Part shown: positions 37,100 to 46,700 of the stretch, piece by piece
How the letters are laid out: the number at the start of each line of letters is the position of its first letter
Numbering within the stretch: the first letter of the stretch is position 1
NCBI GenBank assembly: GCA_905221605.1
Contig: CAJNDS010000846.1
Span: 560,001-624,000 of the forward strand
Direction of reading: 5' to 3'
Source of the DNA: Symbiodinium natans
Taxonomy: Eukaryota > Sar > Dinophyceae > Suessiales > Symbiodiniaceae
Length of the DNA stretch: 64,000 nt
Made by a program: the position numbers and the translations under genes
Notes under the pieces: generated by a model
Told to the model about the DNA's origin: nothing
Database searches by the model: none
The model's input: only the letters and a program-made list of their open reading frames with translations

Positions 37100-38700
37100 G
37101 GGATCTTGGCTTGAATAGGGCTTAGGTTTTGAGAACAAGGCTTCAAGACCTTGGGTTTGCGTTTGTTTCGGATCAAGTAAATCTTCCAACGCCTTGTCCT
37201 TAGGAAACGCAAGCCTGACATGTTCCATTTACACGCGATGTTGCCAGAGCTTGTAATAGTCTTGCGTTGCCACATACCAGAGGCTCACGTTCTTAGGAGT
37301 AGAGTTGCGGTTTTAGGCTTTTAAGATTGCAGGCTTCAGGTTAGGCTTTAGGATTCTTTGGATTCACGACTTAGTGTTTCAAGGGGGTTAGGGCTTTGTT
37401 CAAGATTTAGTATTTCAAGGGAGAGGTGGGTTTTGTGCTAGCAACTGCGGTGATTAGAGCTTTAAAGAAGCTTTCCGAAGTAGGGGCTTGGGGACTTTAG
37501 GACTTGCAGGGTTAGGGTTTTTAGGGTTGAATTTAAGGGTTAAGGTTTAGTGGCTATAGGTTTCAGGATCTTGGTTTGAGTAGGGCTTAGGTTTTGAGGT
37601 TCAAGACCTTGGGTTTTGCGTTTGCTTCGGATCAAGTATAAATCTTCCAACGCCTTGCCCTTAACCCCCGCAGCTTAGAAAACGCAAGCTTGACACGTTC
37701 CATCTACACGCAATGATGCCAGAGCTTGTAATAGTATTGCAGTGCCACATGCCAGAGGCTCACATTCTTAGGAATAGAGTTGAGGCTGTAGGCTTTTAAG
37801 ATTGCAGGCTTCAGGGTTAGGCTTTAGGATTCTTTGCTTAGTATTTCAAGGGGGGTTAGGGCTTTGTTTCAAGATTTAGTATTCCAAAAGGGAGAGGTGG
37901 GTCTTTGGCTAGCGACTGCGGTGATTAAAGCTTGAAAGAAGCTTTGCGAAGTAGGGGCTTGGGGAATTTAGGATTTCGCCTTGTCCTTAACCCCCGCAGC
38001 TTGGAAAACGCAAGCTTGACATGTTCCATCTACACGCAATGATGCCAGAGCTTGTAATAATATTGCAGTGCCACATGCCAGAGGCTCACATTCTTAGGAG
38101 TAGAGTTGAGGCTGTAGGCTTTTAAGATTGAGGGCTTCAGGGTTAGGCTTTAGGATTCTTTGCTTAGAATTTCAAGGGGGGTTAGAGCTTTGTTACAAGA
38201 TTTAGTATTCCAAAAGGGAGAGGTGGGTCTTTGGCTAGCAACTGCGGTGATCAGAGCTTTAAAGAAGCCTTTGCGAAGTAGGGGCTTGGGGACTTTAGGA
38301 CAGGGTTAGGGTTTTAGGGTTGAATTTAAGGGTTAAGGATTTGCAGGGTTAGGGTTTTAGGGTTGAAGTTTAAGGGTTAAGGTTTAGTGGCTATAGGTTT
38401 CAGGATCTTGGTTTGAGTAGGGCTTAGGTTTTGAGAACAAGGCTTCAAGACCTTGGGTTTGCGTTTGCTTCGGATCAAGTAACTCTTCCAACGCCTTGTC
38501 CTGAACCCCCGCAGCTTAGGAAACGCAAGCCTGACATGTTCCATTTACACGCGATGATGCCAAAGCTTGTAATCGTCTTGCATTGCCACATACCAGAGGC
38601 TCACAGTCTTAGGAGTAGAGTTGAGGTTTTAGGCTTTTAAGATTGTAGGCTTCAGGGTTAGGCTTTAGGATTCTTTGGATTTCACGACTTAGTATTTCAA
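37100..38700 (+). repeat. Four-copy tandem duplication of a ~0.4-0.5-kb unit
   Basis: The phrase AACGCAAGC(C/T)TGACA(T/C)GTTCC begins at about 37206, 37681, 38005 and 38521, followed each time by ACACGC(A/G)ATG, CAGAGCTTGTAAT (CAAAGC in the last) and CCAGAGGCTCAC. Flanks are TTTAGG-rich and carry indels between copies. The core has none and keeps a + strand frame open in all copies (LRKRKPDMFHLHAMMPELVI, with substitutions) after a CCCCGCAG-like acceptor in three of them. It may be a duplicated exon. No function is recognised. Confidence 0.8.
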
Positions 38701-38776
38701 GGCGGGCGGGGCTTTGTTTCAAGACTTAGTGTTTCAAGGTTTTGTTTTGGCAAGGTTTTGTTTTGGCAAGGTCCAG

Positions 38777-38925
38777 GCCCGTGCACGGGCTCACGGGCTC
38801 ACGGGCTCACGGGCCCACGGGCCCACGGGCCCACGGGCCCACGGGCCCACGGGCCCACGGGCCCACGGGCCCACGGGCCCACGGGCCCACGGGCCCACGG
38901 GCCCACGGGCCCACGGGCCCGCCCG
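38777..38925. repeat. GGGCCCAC octamer array (long)
   Basis: Roughly 17-18 copies of CACGGGCC(C/T) run without interruption and translate artificially as repeating HGPTGPRA on + and GPVGPWAR on minus. It is the same unit as the array at 36490-36595; the two flank the four-copy duplication. Confidence 0.95.
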
Positions 38926-39069
38926 CCCAAAAGACCATGCCCTAAGGTTTGGGGTTGAAGGGTTTTAGGATGTTGCAGGGTTTTAGGACGTGTCAGCATC
39001 AAGACCCTCAGAATTCTCACAGCTGCAAGCGACTGCCAATATGTATAGGGAGTCTTATGAGCAGGACCT

Positions 39070-39113
39070 TAGGGATTAGGGTTTAGGTTTAGGGTTTAGG
39101 GTTTAGGGTTTTA
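39070..39113 (+). repeat. Interstitial telomere-like array (TTTAGGG)
   Basis: About five imperfect TTTAGGG units on the + strand, right of the octamer array. Confidence 0.9.
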
Positions 39114-39174
39114 GAAATTGTAAAGGGTTTGTATTCGGAGTTTTGCCGGGTTTTGCCGGGCTTTGCTGTTTGCT

Positions 39175-39330
39175 TTTGCTGAAATCTTGGGGCTTCCTGG
39201 TGCCTTTTGGGGCCTCCTGCGGCCTTGTGGGGCTTGCTGGGGCCTTTTCAGGGCCTCCTTGGGCCTTTTTGGTGTCTCCTGGGACCTTGTGGGGCGTTGT
39301 GAGGCTTTCTGGGGGCTTGGGGCTGCGGCT
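39175..39330 (+). repeat. Degenerate GGGGCCTCCTGGGGCCTTTT repeat
   Basis: Six or seven ~24-bp units combining GGGGC(C/T)T(C/T)CTGG and GGCCTTTT(T/C)GG, ending in GGCTGCGGCTGCGGCTGCG. The Gly/Leu/Pro frames over it are repeat-driven. Confidence 0.7.
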
Positions 39331-39481
39331 GCGGCTGCGCTCGCAGTTTCTTTTTGGCATCTTTCGGGACTTCTTTTCTCGCTTCGGGTCTTTTTGGTGC
39401 CTGAGAGTCCTGCTTTTTTGGGTCTTCTTTTCTTGCACGGTGTAGGATGAAGGATTATTGTACGAGCTGCTCCTGGCCTTG

Positions 39482-39530
39482 AGGGTTTAGGGTTTAGGGT
39501 TTAGGGTTTAGGGTTTATTGTTTAGGGTTT
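39482..39530 (+). repeat. Interstitial telomere-like array (TTTAGGG)
   Basis: About six units, the last altered to TTTATTG, then TTTAGGG. Plus-strand orientation. Confidence 0.95.
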
Positions 39531-40071
39531 CGGGGTCAAGCAGCCAGAGCCCAGGCGAAGGCCAATCCGCTGAGCCGATTCCAGGAGCTGCGGTCGTCGG
39601 CCTGGGCATTGGGGGGCTTCGGGCTCAGGGCTCAGGGCTCTTCCTGGGGCTTTTGGGGTTTCGGGTTTAGGGCTCAGGGCACTTAGGGCTTAGATGGCTT
39701 GGGGCTTAGGGCTGAAGGCTTAGGGTTTAGGGTGTAGGGTTTGTGTAGGGAGGGGGTTGCAGTCCTCATAAGGTCTACTCTGGGAGAGTCTCACTGGGCT
39801 TGTTCAAGCGCCATGTGTTATTGCGCGCACCGCTGTTTCTGCAACTGGCGGCCTGAAATCCATCCAGTTCCGCCTCTGCCAGCGTCTCACCGTCGTCATC
39901 GCCATGCTGCATGCACCCCCCACCCCCTGGAAACCCTCAACTGGAACTCCGAAACCAAGGCCTGAAAGGGCGAGGCTCAGGCTACTAGCGACACAATTTT
40001 CTGGGGCGTGCATGTTTCACTTTTGCCATTGCCAGTTCAGGTACTACTCCCGGCTCGCTACGACGTCTATC

Positions 40072-40150
40072 TAACCCTAAACCCTAAACCCTAAACCCTA
40101 AACCCTAAAACCCTAAACCCTAAACCCTAAACCCTAAACCCTAAACCCTA
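40072..40150 (-). repeat. Interstitial telomere-like array (CCCTAAA)
   Basis: About 11 nearly perfect units with one extra A, opposite in orientation to the arrays at 39.1 and 39.5 kb. Confidence 0.95.
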
Positions 40151-40331
40151 CATGTGCCAGTGGATGCTTGAGCAGATATGGCAGAGACACTAGGGAATGC
40201 TTCGGCGAGGGCTCCACCACGGCAAGGTTCTCGCGGTTTGGGTTTTAGGGGGTTTTTGGGGGGTTTGAGGATTCAGGGATCTGGGTTGGTTTAATTTAAG
40301 GTTTGGGCTCGACAACAAATCTGTGTATAGG

Positions 40332-40434
40332 GCACATCAGCAGACGGACCCAGCCACTCCCAGTGCCTCCACACCGCAGTTCGGCTCATGGGCTGTGGAG
40401 GAGTGCACGGATCAGAGCCTTAGGGCAGGTCGTC
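40332..40434 (+). CDS. Exon-like stretch (+ strand), unknown gene
   Basis: After TGTATAG|G the frame reads AHQQTDPATPSASTPQFGSW, then AVEECTDQSLRAG. The acceptor has the AG|G form preferred elsewhere in the window. It precedes the stronger + strand exon at 40517. No family was recognised. Confidence 0.35.
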
Positions 40435-40447
40435 CAATGACACCTTC

Positions 40448-40507
40448 CCTGAACGGTTTAGGGTTTAGGGTTCAGGGTTTAGGATTTAGGGTTTAGGGTT
40501 TAGGGCT
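40448..40507 (+). repeat. Interstitial telomere-like array (TTTAGGG)
   Basis: About eight imperfect units between two + strand exon-like pieces, probably in their intron. Confidence 0.9.
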
Positions 40508-40516
40508 CTTCACACA

Positions 40517-40660
40517 GCTCCCGACGATGGCCGTCCCTTCAGATACTTCAAGGTCACAGCCAAACATGAGACTCTCACGACGGGAGAGGATGAACTTGAA
40601 ATATCAATCAAGGCTTTAGACGGTTCCCGATTGGAGGCCACCATGTCTTGTGAAGTGTGA
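40517..40660 (+). CDS. Exon of an unidentified + strand gene
   Basis: Following CTTCACACAG, the frame reads APDDGRPFRYFKVTAKHETL, then GEDELEISIKALDGSRLEA and MSCEV, with TGA at 40658-40660. The composition is balanced and clearly better than either antisense frame. The stop may be real, or the exon may end at GAA|GTGTGA just before it. It is the rightmost confident + strand coding piece before minus-strand exons begin at 41.8 kb. Function unknown. Confidence 0.5.
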   Translation, partial: APDDGRPFRYFKVTAKHETLTTGEDELEISIKALDGSRLEATMSCEV

Positions 40661-41227
40661 CCAGGTCTTGCTCGTGACAAAGGACTGATTGGGCTAAACA
40701 GCAGGCAAGTTCACCTCTAAGCCGGATCACTCTCTGTTTTGTCAATGCTGAGTGGCCTGAATTGTTAAACGGATAACACGACTGGTGTGGCCTTCCAGCA
40801 GAAATGCGGGTGCTCGGATTTGGGACCATTTCCCTCCTTGAACAGATCTCTGAACCCCTAAAACCTAAACCCTAAACCCTAAACCTCTATGGAGCCCACT
40901 CCTGCAAGGCCGATTCGACCCGTGGCATGGTCTGTGAAACATCGCCCGGCCCAGAAATCTGCTCCTCGACTCATCGATACAGCGGCTCAGGTACTTAGGC
41001 TTAGGGTTTAGGGCTTAGGGCTTAGGTGTTAGAGTTTAGGGTTTCGGGTTTCGGGTTTCGGATTTGGGGTTTCGGGGTTTGACAAGCCCCGAGAAGCCCT
41101 GGAAAGAGGCTCTGGGAGCGTGTTGTCGGTCTGAAGTTCCAAGCTTCCACTTTGAACGCGTGGAAGCTCCGGATGGGTCATAGGGTTTAGGTAAAGTTCA
41201 GGGCTTAGGGTTTAGGGTTTACCAAGC

Positions 41228-41315
41228 CCTAAAGCCTAAACCCTTAACCCTAAACCCTAAACCTAAACCCTAAACCCTAAACCCTATACCCTATACCCTA
41301 AACCCTAAACCCTCG
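41228..41315 (-). repeat. Interstitial telomere-like array (CCCTAAA)
   Basis: About 11 units with CCCTATA and CCTTAA variants. A short + oriented TTTAGGG stretch (41203-41220) precedes it, so the two face each other. Confidence 0.9.
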
Positions 41316-41777
41316 ACTTAAGGGCTTCCCTTAGGGTTCTGCGGAGGGCAAGCTCTAGGTTGAGGCAGCCTCCTTGTAGATGCCCGGGCCAGGAATAAAA
41401 TCAAAGGTACATCGGCTCTGCAATTTTCAGAGCATTGAAAAAAATTGACCCTGGGCGCCAGGGTGTAGTCCCGATCCCACCAACCCCGAACCGCGACCCG
41501 AAGTCCCTAAACCTTAAACCTTAATCCTAAATCCCTAAACCCCTTAGAAGCCTAAGCCCTAACATAGCGCTCGCATAGGAGCTCTAGGTGGCTACACCCT
41601 GGCCACGCATGGGACGGTGCGATTTCCGGCCTCCAGTTTCCGGCAGCCGGAATGTGCATTGCGTGGTTCAGCCCAGCTTCTTCTGCACTTGCCTGCTTTG
41701 GACTTACAGGGGGTAAGGGCTTAGGGTTTTAGGGGGTAGGGTTGAGGGCTGCACTGAAGAACCCTACATGTAGAGAC

Positions 41778-41863
41778 CTACGCCGCTCGTCTTTGGTGGA
41801 CTTCTGGAAACGCTTGTAACCCTCAAGCATGAGGAACGGAATCAAAGCACGTAGGTTGCGGGT
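41778..41863 (-). CDS. Exon-like stretch (minus strand), unknown gene
   Basis: On the minus strand, CCTAAG|ACC opens a frame reading TRNLRALIPFLMLEGYKRFQ, then KSTKDERR, closed by donor GTCTCT. The + strand is interrupted by stops here. It lies downstream of the cyclase 3' end on the same strand, so it may start or continue another minus-strand gene. No domain is recognised. Confidence 0.5.
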
Positions 41864-43225
41864 CTTAGGCTACATGATCAGGGTTTACGCGCTTAAAAGT
41901 TAAGAACCTGTCCTATCTTGTGGTTCTCTGTGTTCCTTTGCAACATCAAGGAAGTACGTGTCCACAAACTCCACAATACAGACAATCAACATGCTTCCTT
42001 ATAAGTTGAACAAATTCACATTCTTTCGTTTATGCGCTAGGTGCGATTGAAACACAGTGAGAGCGTGCGTGAGTCAAACGCGGCGCGAATGAAGCGAGAG
42101 AGCCCTAAGCAACGCCATGTCAACAGTCGTTTTGTTGTCACTCGCAAGCTTTCCAATTCCCTCAAAAAGGCTTGACTCTCTGTGTTTCTGGGGGGGACCC
42201 TTGAACCAAGGACACCGCAATGCAAAGAGCCAAGTAGTGATTGCGACCTTCATGTAGCAATACGCTTTCATTCCCGGGCAAGGAACCTTGCCTGCTTTGA
42301 GCTTTTCTCAAATACATATAGCTACTGCCGCAGCATTTAGAAGAAGAACACAAAACAGCTGCTATCCGTCCTGCTGCCCCCTAAACACCAGACGCGTGCA
42401 TCGTACGTATAATGTCAGTGGAGAAACTCCCGGGACGACAGCTGGCATCATCGTTCTCCCATCCATGCCTTTACATAGGCGGTTTGGAGTTTGGCTCCCA
42501 GCAGCCTGAGCTAGGCCAGAGAAAATACCCCCCCCGCCCCCCCACACATCCATGCAAACCCCCTACCCCCAGGAGTCCAAGTGCCTCATGACGGCACTTT
42601 TCTAAATGATGGGCCCTTTTGGGTGCCCTCAAACAGAAGGCTCCGGGTTTTCAAGGCAAATGCGAACCCAACAAAAACAGCGGAAAGCAGAGAACCACGC
42701 GTGAGAGGTGAAAGGCAGGGTTCGAGACTTGGTGTGCAGGAACTGGGCATGGAAACATAAGAATAATAGTAATAATAATACTAATAATACTAACAATAAC
42801 AATATATAGACAGATTGTGCTTGGTTCGCAAAACTGGAGCTCGCACATGGCATCCTGATACCTTGACCTCTATAATCCTCGCCACTCCGTCTGCTACTGC
42901 TCGTCAGCTTCCCATGGAGTCAATGGCTGCACAAGTGATATTGAGATGCCATCGGGCACGCTTCCTGGAGCCTAAAACAAGAAAGCCTAAGCTTTTTTAG
43001 CTTGTGAGCTTGTGGCCTAACTTTGGGGTCTGGGTCGAGGATTTGCTTGAGTCTCGTAGACGAGGGTTGAGGGATGTAGGGTAGGCTTGTTCACAAGACG
43101 TTTTTTAGTGTAGGGTTCGGGGCTTTAGGGTTGTGACAAAAAAGGTGGGGGCTTAAGAAGGGCTTTGTGATGGAGACTCTGAGATTGAAGTGTAGAATAA
43201 CTTGGGGGGGGGGGGGGGAATTAAG

Positions 43226-43285
43226 GGTTTAGGGTTTAGGGCCTTAAGGGTTTAGGGTTTAGGGCCAGGGGTTAGGGTTTAGGGT
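43226..43285 (+). repeat. Interstitial telomere-like array (TTTAGGG)
   Basis: About six units in two short runs, separated by GGGCC, directly after a G homopolymer (43205-43218). Confidence 0.9.
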
Positions 43286-43780
43286 TCCCCTGCCTGGCAA
43301 GGCCTTGCACTGAGGCTACTCAGGGAGCTGTCCTCAGCTAAGCGGTCAGAAGGCGTCTCAAAGGAGGTTGTAGGGATCGCTTGGGTTTAAGGTTTAGGGT
43401 TTAGCACCTCTACACCGGCACCTCGTGAGCTTTACCGAAGCTTTCTGTCTTTAAAACGCGATGACAACGAAGCCGCCCTGTTGACAAGTCCAACGGCACA
43501 AGCGTGTTCGTCCAGAGAAGTCTGGTTGCATGTCGTATCGGTTGCCCCACAACCCTAAACTGCACGATTCCCAAACCATGTAGTTCCTAGTAGCTAGGCA
43601 AACTCAACACTGCCGACGCTTAAAAGCCACATAGAGTGAACTATCTGGTTAACAGCAGCGACATGCCCATCCTTTCAGGTACACCCCATAAAGCCTAACC
43701 CTGAAAGCGAGCAGCCACCCTGCACCCCCAAACTCCTAAACCCCTAAACCCCTAAGCCCCTAAGCCCCAAGCCCTAAACC

Positions 43781-46700
43781 CTAAACCCTAAACCCTGACT
43801 CCACAGCCAAGGTGCGATACCCTAGCCAGTCTGAGGGAGCCTCATAGTCCCAGTACTGCATGAAGCGGAGCAGGGTGACCTTGAGTCTACCGCCCTTTTA
43901 GGGTTTAGGGAACCCTAAACCCTAAACCCTAAACCCTAAAACACGAAGCGCCCAAACTTGTGAGACGTTAGAGCCTTATGGCCAGGGCTTGTGCAGGGCT
44001 CTGGCTGCCATAGGTGCCTATAGGGCTTCTAGGTCCTAGCGTGTAGGCCGACTGATGAGCTCGGAATAAAGCAAGAGTCGAGCCCAGGGAAAAAGGTGGA
44101 ATTGGGAAAGTCCTACTCTACAAATCTTACCCTGCACTCCTGAACCCGGAAAATCCTGAAACCCAAACCCGCAGCAGCCAGGCTCAGTGGCCTTAACTTA
44201 ACTTTGGGGGGGGGGGGGGGGACACCCGAAAGAGTCCGAGTCACGGTGGGTCCATCAACGGGCCAGTCAGCCTCGCGCCACAGCAAACGCTTCGCCAAGG
44301 CATATCGTAGAGTAGTAACGTTACTAAGTTTTGCCAGGGGGCCCTTAAAGATCATGATACTGCCGGGCCACCTACTTTCCAGGGCTTTGGACGGTTTGCG
44401 CTGGATTCCGCACATCATAATCAACCTCATGTGGGTTCCTTGACACTGGCGTAATCGCAAGCCACCGCACTGGCTTCAGCGCCTTTACAGAAAGCCGGGG
44501 TATTCTTGTCACTGCCTACGAGGCCCCAGTCCTTCACAGCACGAAGCCTAGCTGATTGTGTGTGCGCGGGGTCACTCCAATCCCAATTAGTGCATTAGTG
44601 CACATGCATTTATTCGAAACACACGGGTCACAGAAATCCTCTAAACCCTAGAAGCAATCAAAGTCCTTAAGTGACAGAGAACGGTGACCCCTTAAGCCAT
44701 ACCAATGCCCTTCCTCAGGCGGCGGTTCACTTCCTTTCACAGGGTTTAGGGGCTTCGGGTCTATGCAGCAAGATTGCTACCCTTGCCATCATATACCAGC
44801 CCAAAAAGAACCCGGTCGGTATAACGCTGTACGATATGCCAAAACACACGAAAACAAAAAGACACATCAAAGTGATATGCAAAAACTACATAAACGGAAT
44901 GATGCAATGAATCAGGGGCTCTTTGGGCGGCTGGAGTTTTCGGCCTTGTCGCCCGGGGAACCGCGATTTGAACCCTAAAGTCTGTAGAAGTACCTGGCCA
45001 ATGACCCCAAACCCCAAACCCCAAGCCCCAAGCCCCAAGCCCCAAAGCCCAAAGCCCAAACCCGAATGTCACCTCGTAACTGCCATTTGGAAACCCCTAT
45101 ACCCTGAACCCCCGAACCAGGAATCCTAAACCATAATTGGGAACTCGACATAGAACCGAAACTAGGGAACCTACCAACGGACTATGATATTTTATATTGT
45201 GTATAGTATGCAATGGATACTATACATGTATATACTATCTAAGATGCTATGCACAGCATATAAGAGTAGCAATATAATAACAATAAGAGGAAAAAGTAAA
45301 AACATATATATATATATATGTACACATATATACATATATACATATATATATATAGGAGGCCGCTCCCTTCCCTGAGCCCTGATGGCCCTGCGCGCACCGC
45401 CCTTGTTGCTGCAGCCTTCCTCGTCGGGTGTTCCTCCCGGCCTTCCTCGCAGCCGTTGTTTGCTCGAATTGGCCGTTCCCCACCTGCCTCTGCTCGCGTC
45501 CTCTCTTGCTCCCTTGCCTTACCGCCTGCCGGTTGGTCCCTTGCCGGCCTTGCCTGGATAATCCAGGACATGTCACACTAGAGAGGCTGTGCCCCATTGT
45601 GCGGCTTGCTTGTGATTAGTTTCCACTCTGAAAACTCGAGTTTGTTTCTAGGTTCGTGCCGCCCTCAGAAGTAGGAGTTGGCTATATGTATATATATATA
45701 TATCATACATATATACATATGCATTATATATATATACATATACATTATATTCTGTTGTTGTGATATGATACAGTATACTATTTAGGCGCGCCTCCGAGGA
45801 GATGAGCCTTCGGCCGATGTCGTGCTGCGGCTGGTAGTGGCAGGTGAAGAGCCTCAAGGGGCAGCTCTCCCCAAACCAGACATATGTATATATATATATA
45901 TGATGCAGCGTCGAGCGTCCTGGCCCCCCCCCCCCCCCCCCCCCCCCCAAGCCTACGGTCTACGTCCCTAAACCCTAAACCCTAAACCCCTAAACCCTAA
46001 ACCCTAAACCCTAAAACCTAAACCCTAACCCTAAACCCTAAACCTTAAGTCTTAAACCTTAAACCCTAAACCCTAAAACCCTGAACCCTAAACCCTAACC
46101 CTAAAACCAACCCCCAACCACACCACAGGGGGGGGGGGGGGATCATCTTAGTACCCCATCCGCGGGGAAAACCCTAAACCCTAAACCCTAAACCCTAAAC
46201 CCTAAAACCCTAAACCGTAAACCCTAAACCCTAAACCCTAAACCCTAAAACCCTAAAACCCTAAAACCCTAAACCCTAAACCCTAAACCCTAAAACCCTA
46301 AAACCAACCCCCAACCACACCACAGGGGGGGGGGGGTACCATTGGGGGGGGGGGGGGGGGGGGGTAGGGGGGAGGGGGGGGGGGCCCGCCGGGGCTGAAT
46401 CATATATATATATATACAAATATATATATATATATACATATATAGATATAGACATACAAATATACATATATACATATATATATATATACACATACATATA
46501 TCTATATACATACACTCTAAACCCTGTGTAGGTTCCTCAAAAAAAGGGCCTAAACCCTACAAACCCTAAATATAAAGGTGATCCCAAACCCTCAGCCATG
46601 AGGTCCAGTCGAATCGCAACAGATCAGAGGCGGACATCAACCGGAGAGCTGCTTGCAACTGAGCCCTCAACCGCAAACCGACCCGAACGACTCTAGCAAA

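Noticed and set aside
38714-39020. HGPTGPRA-repeat proteins in all frames
   Set aside because: Translations of the GGGCCCAC octamer array on both strands.
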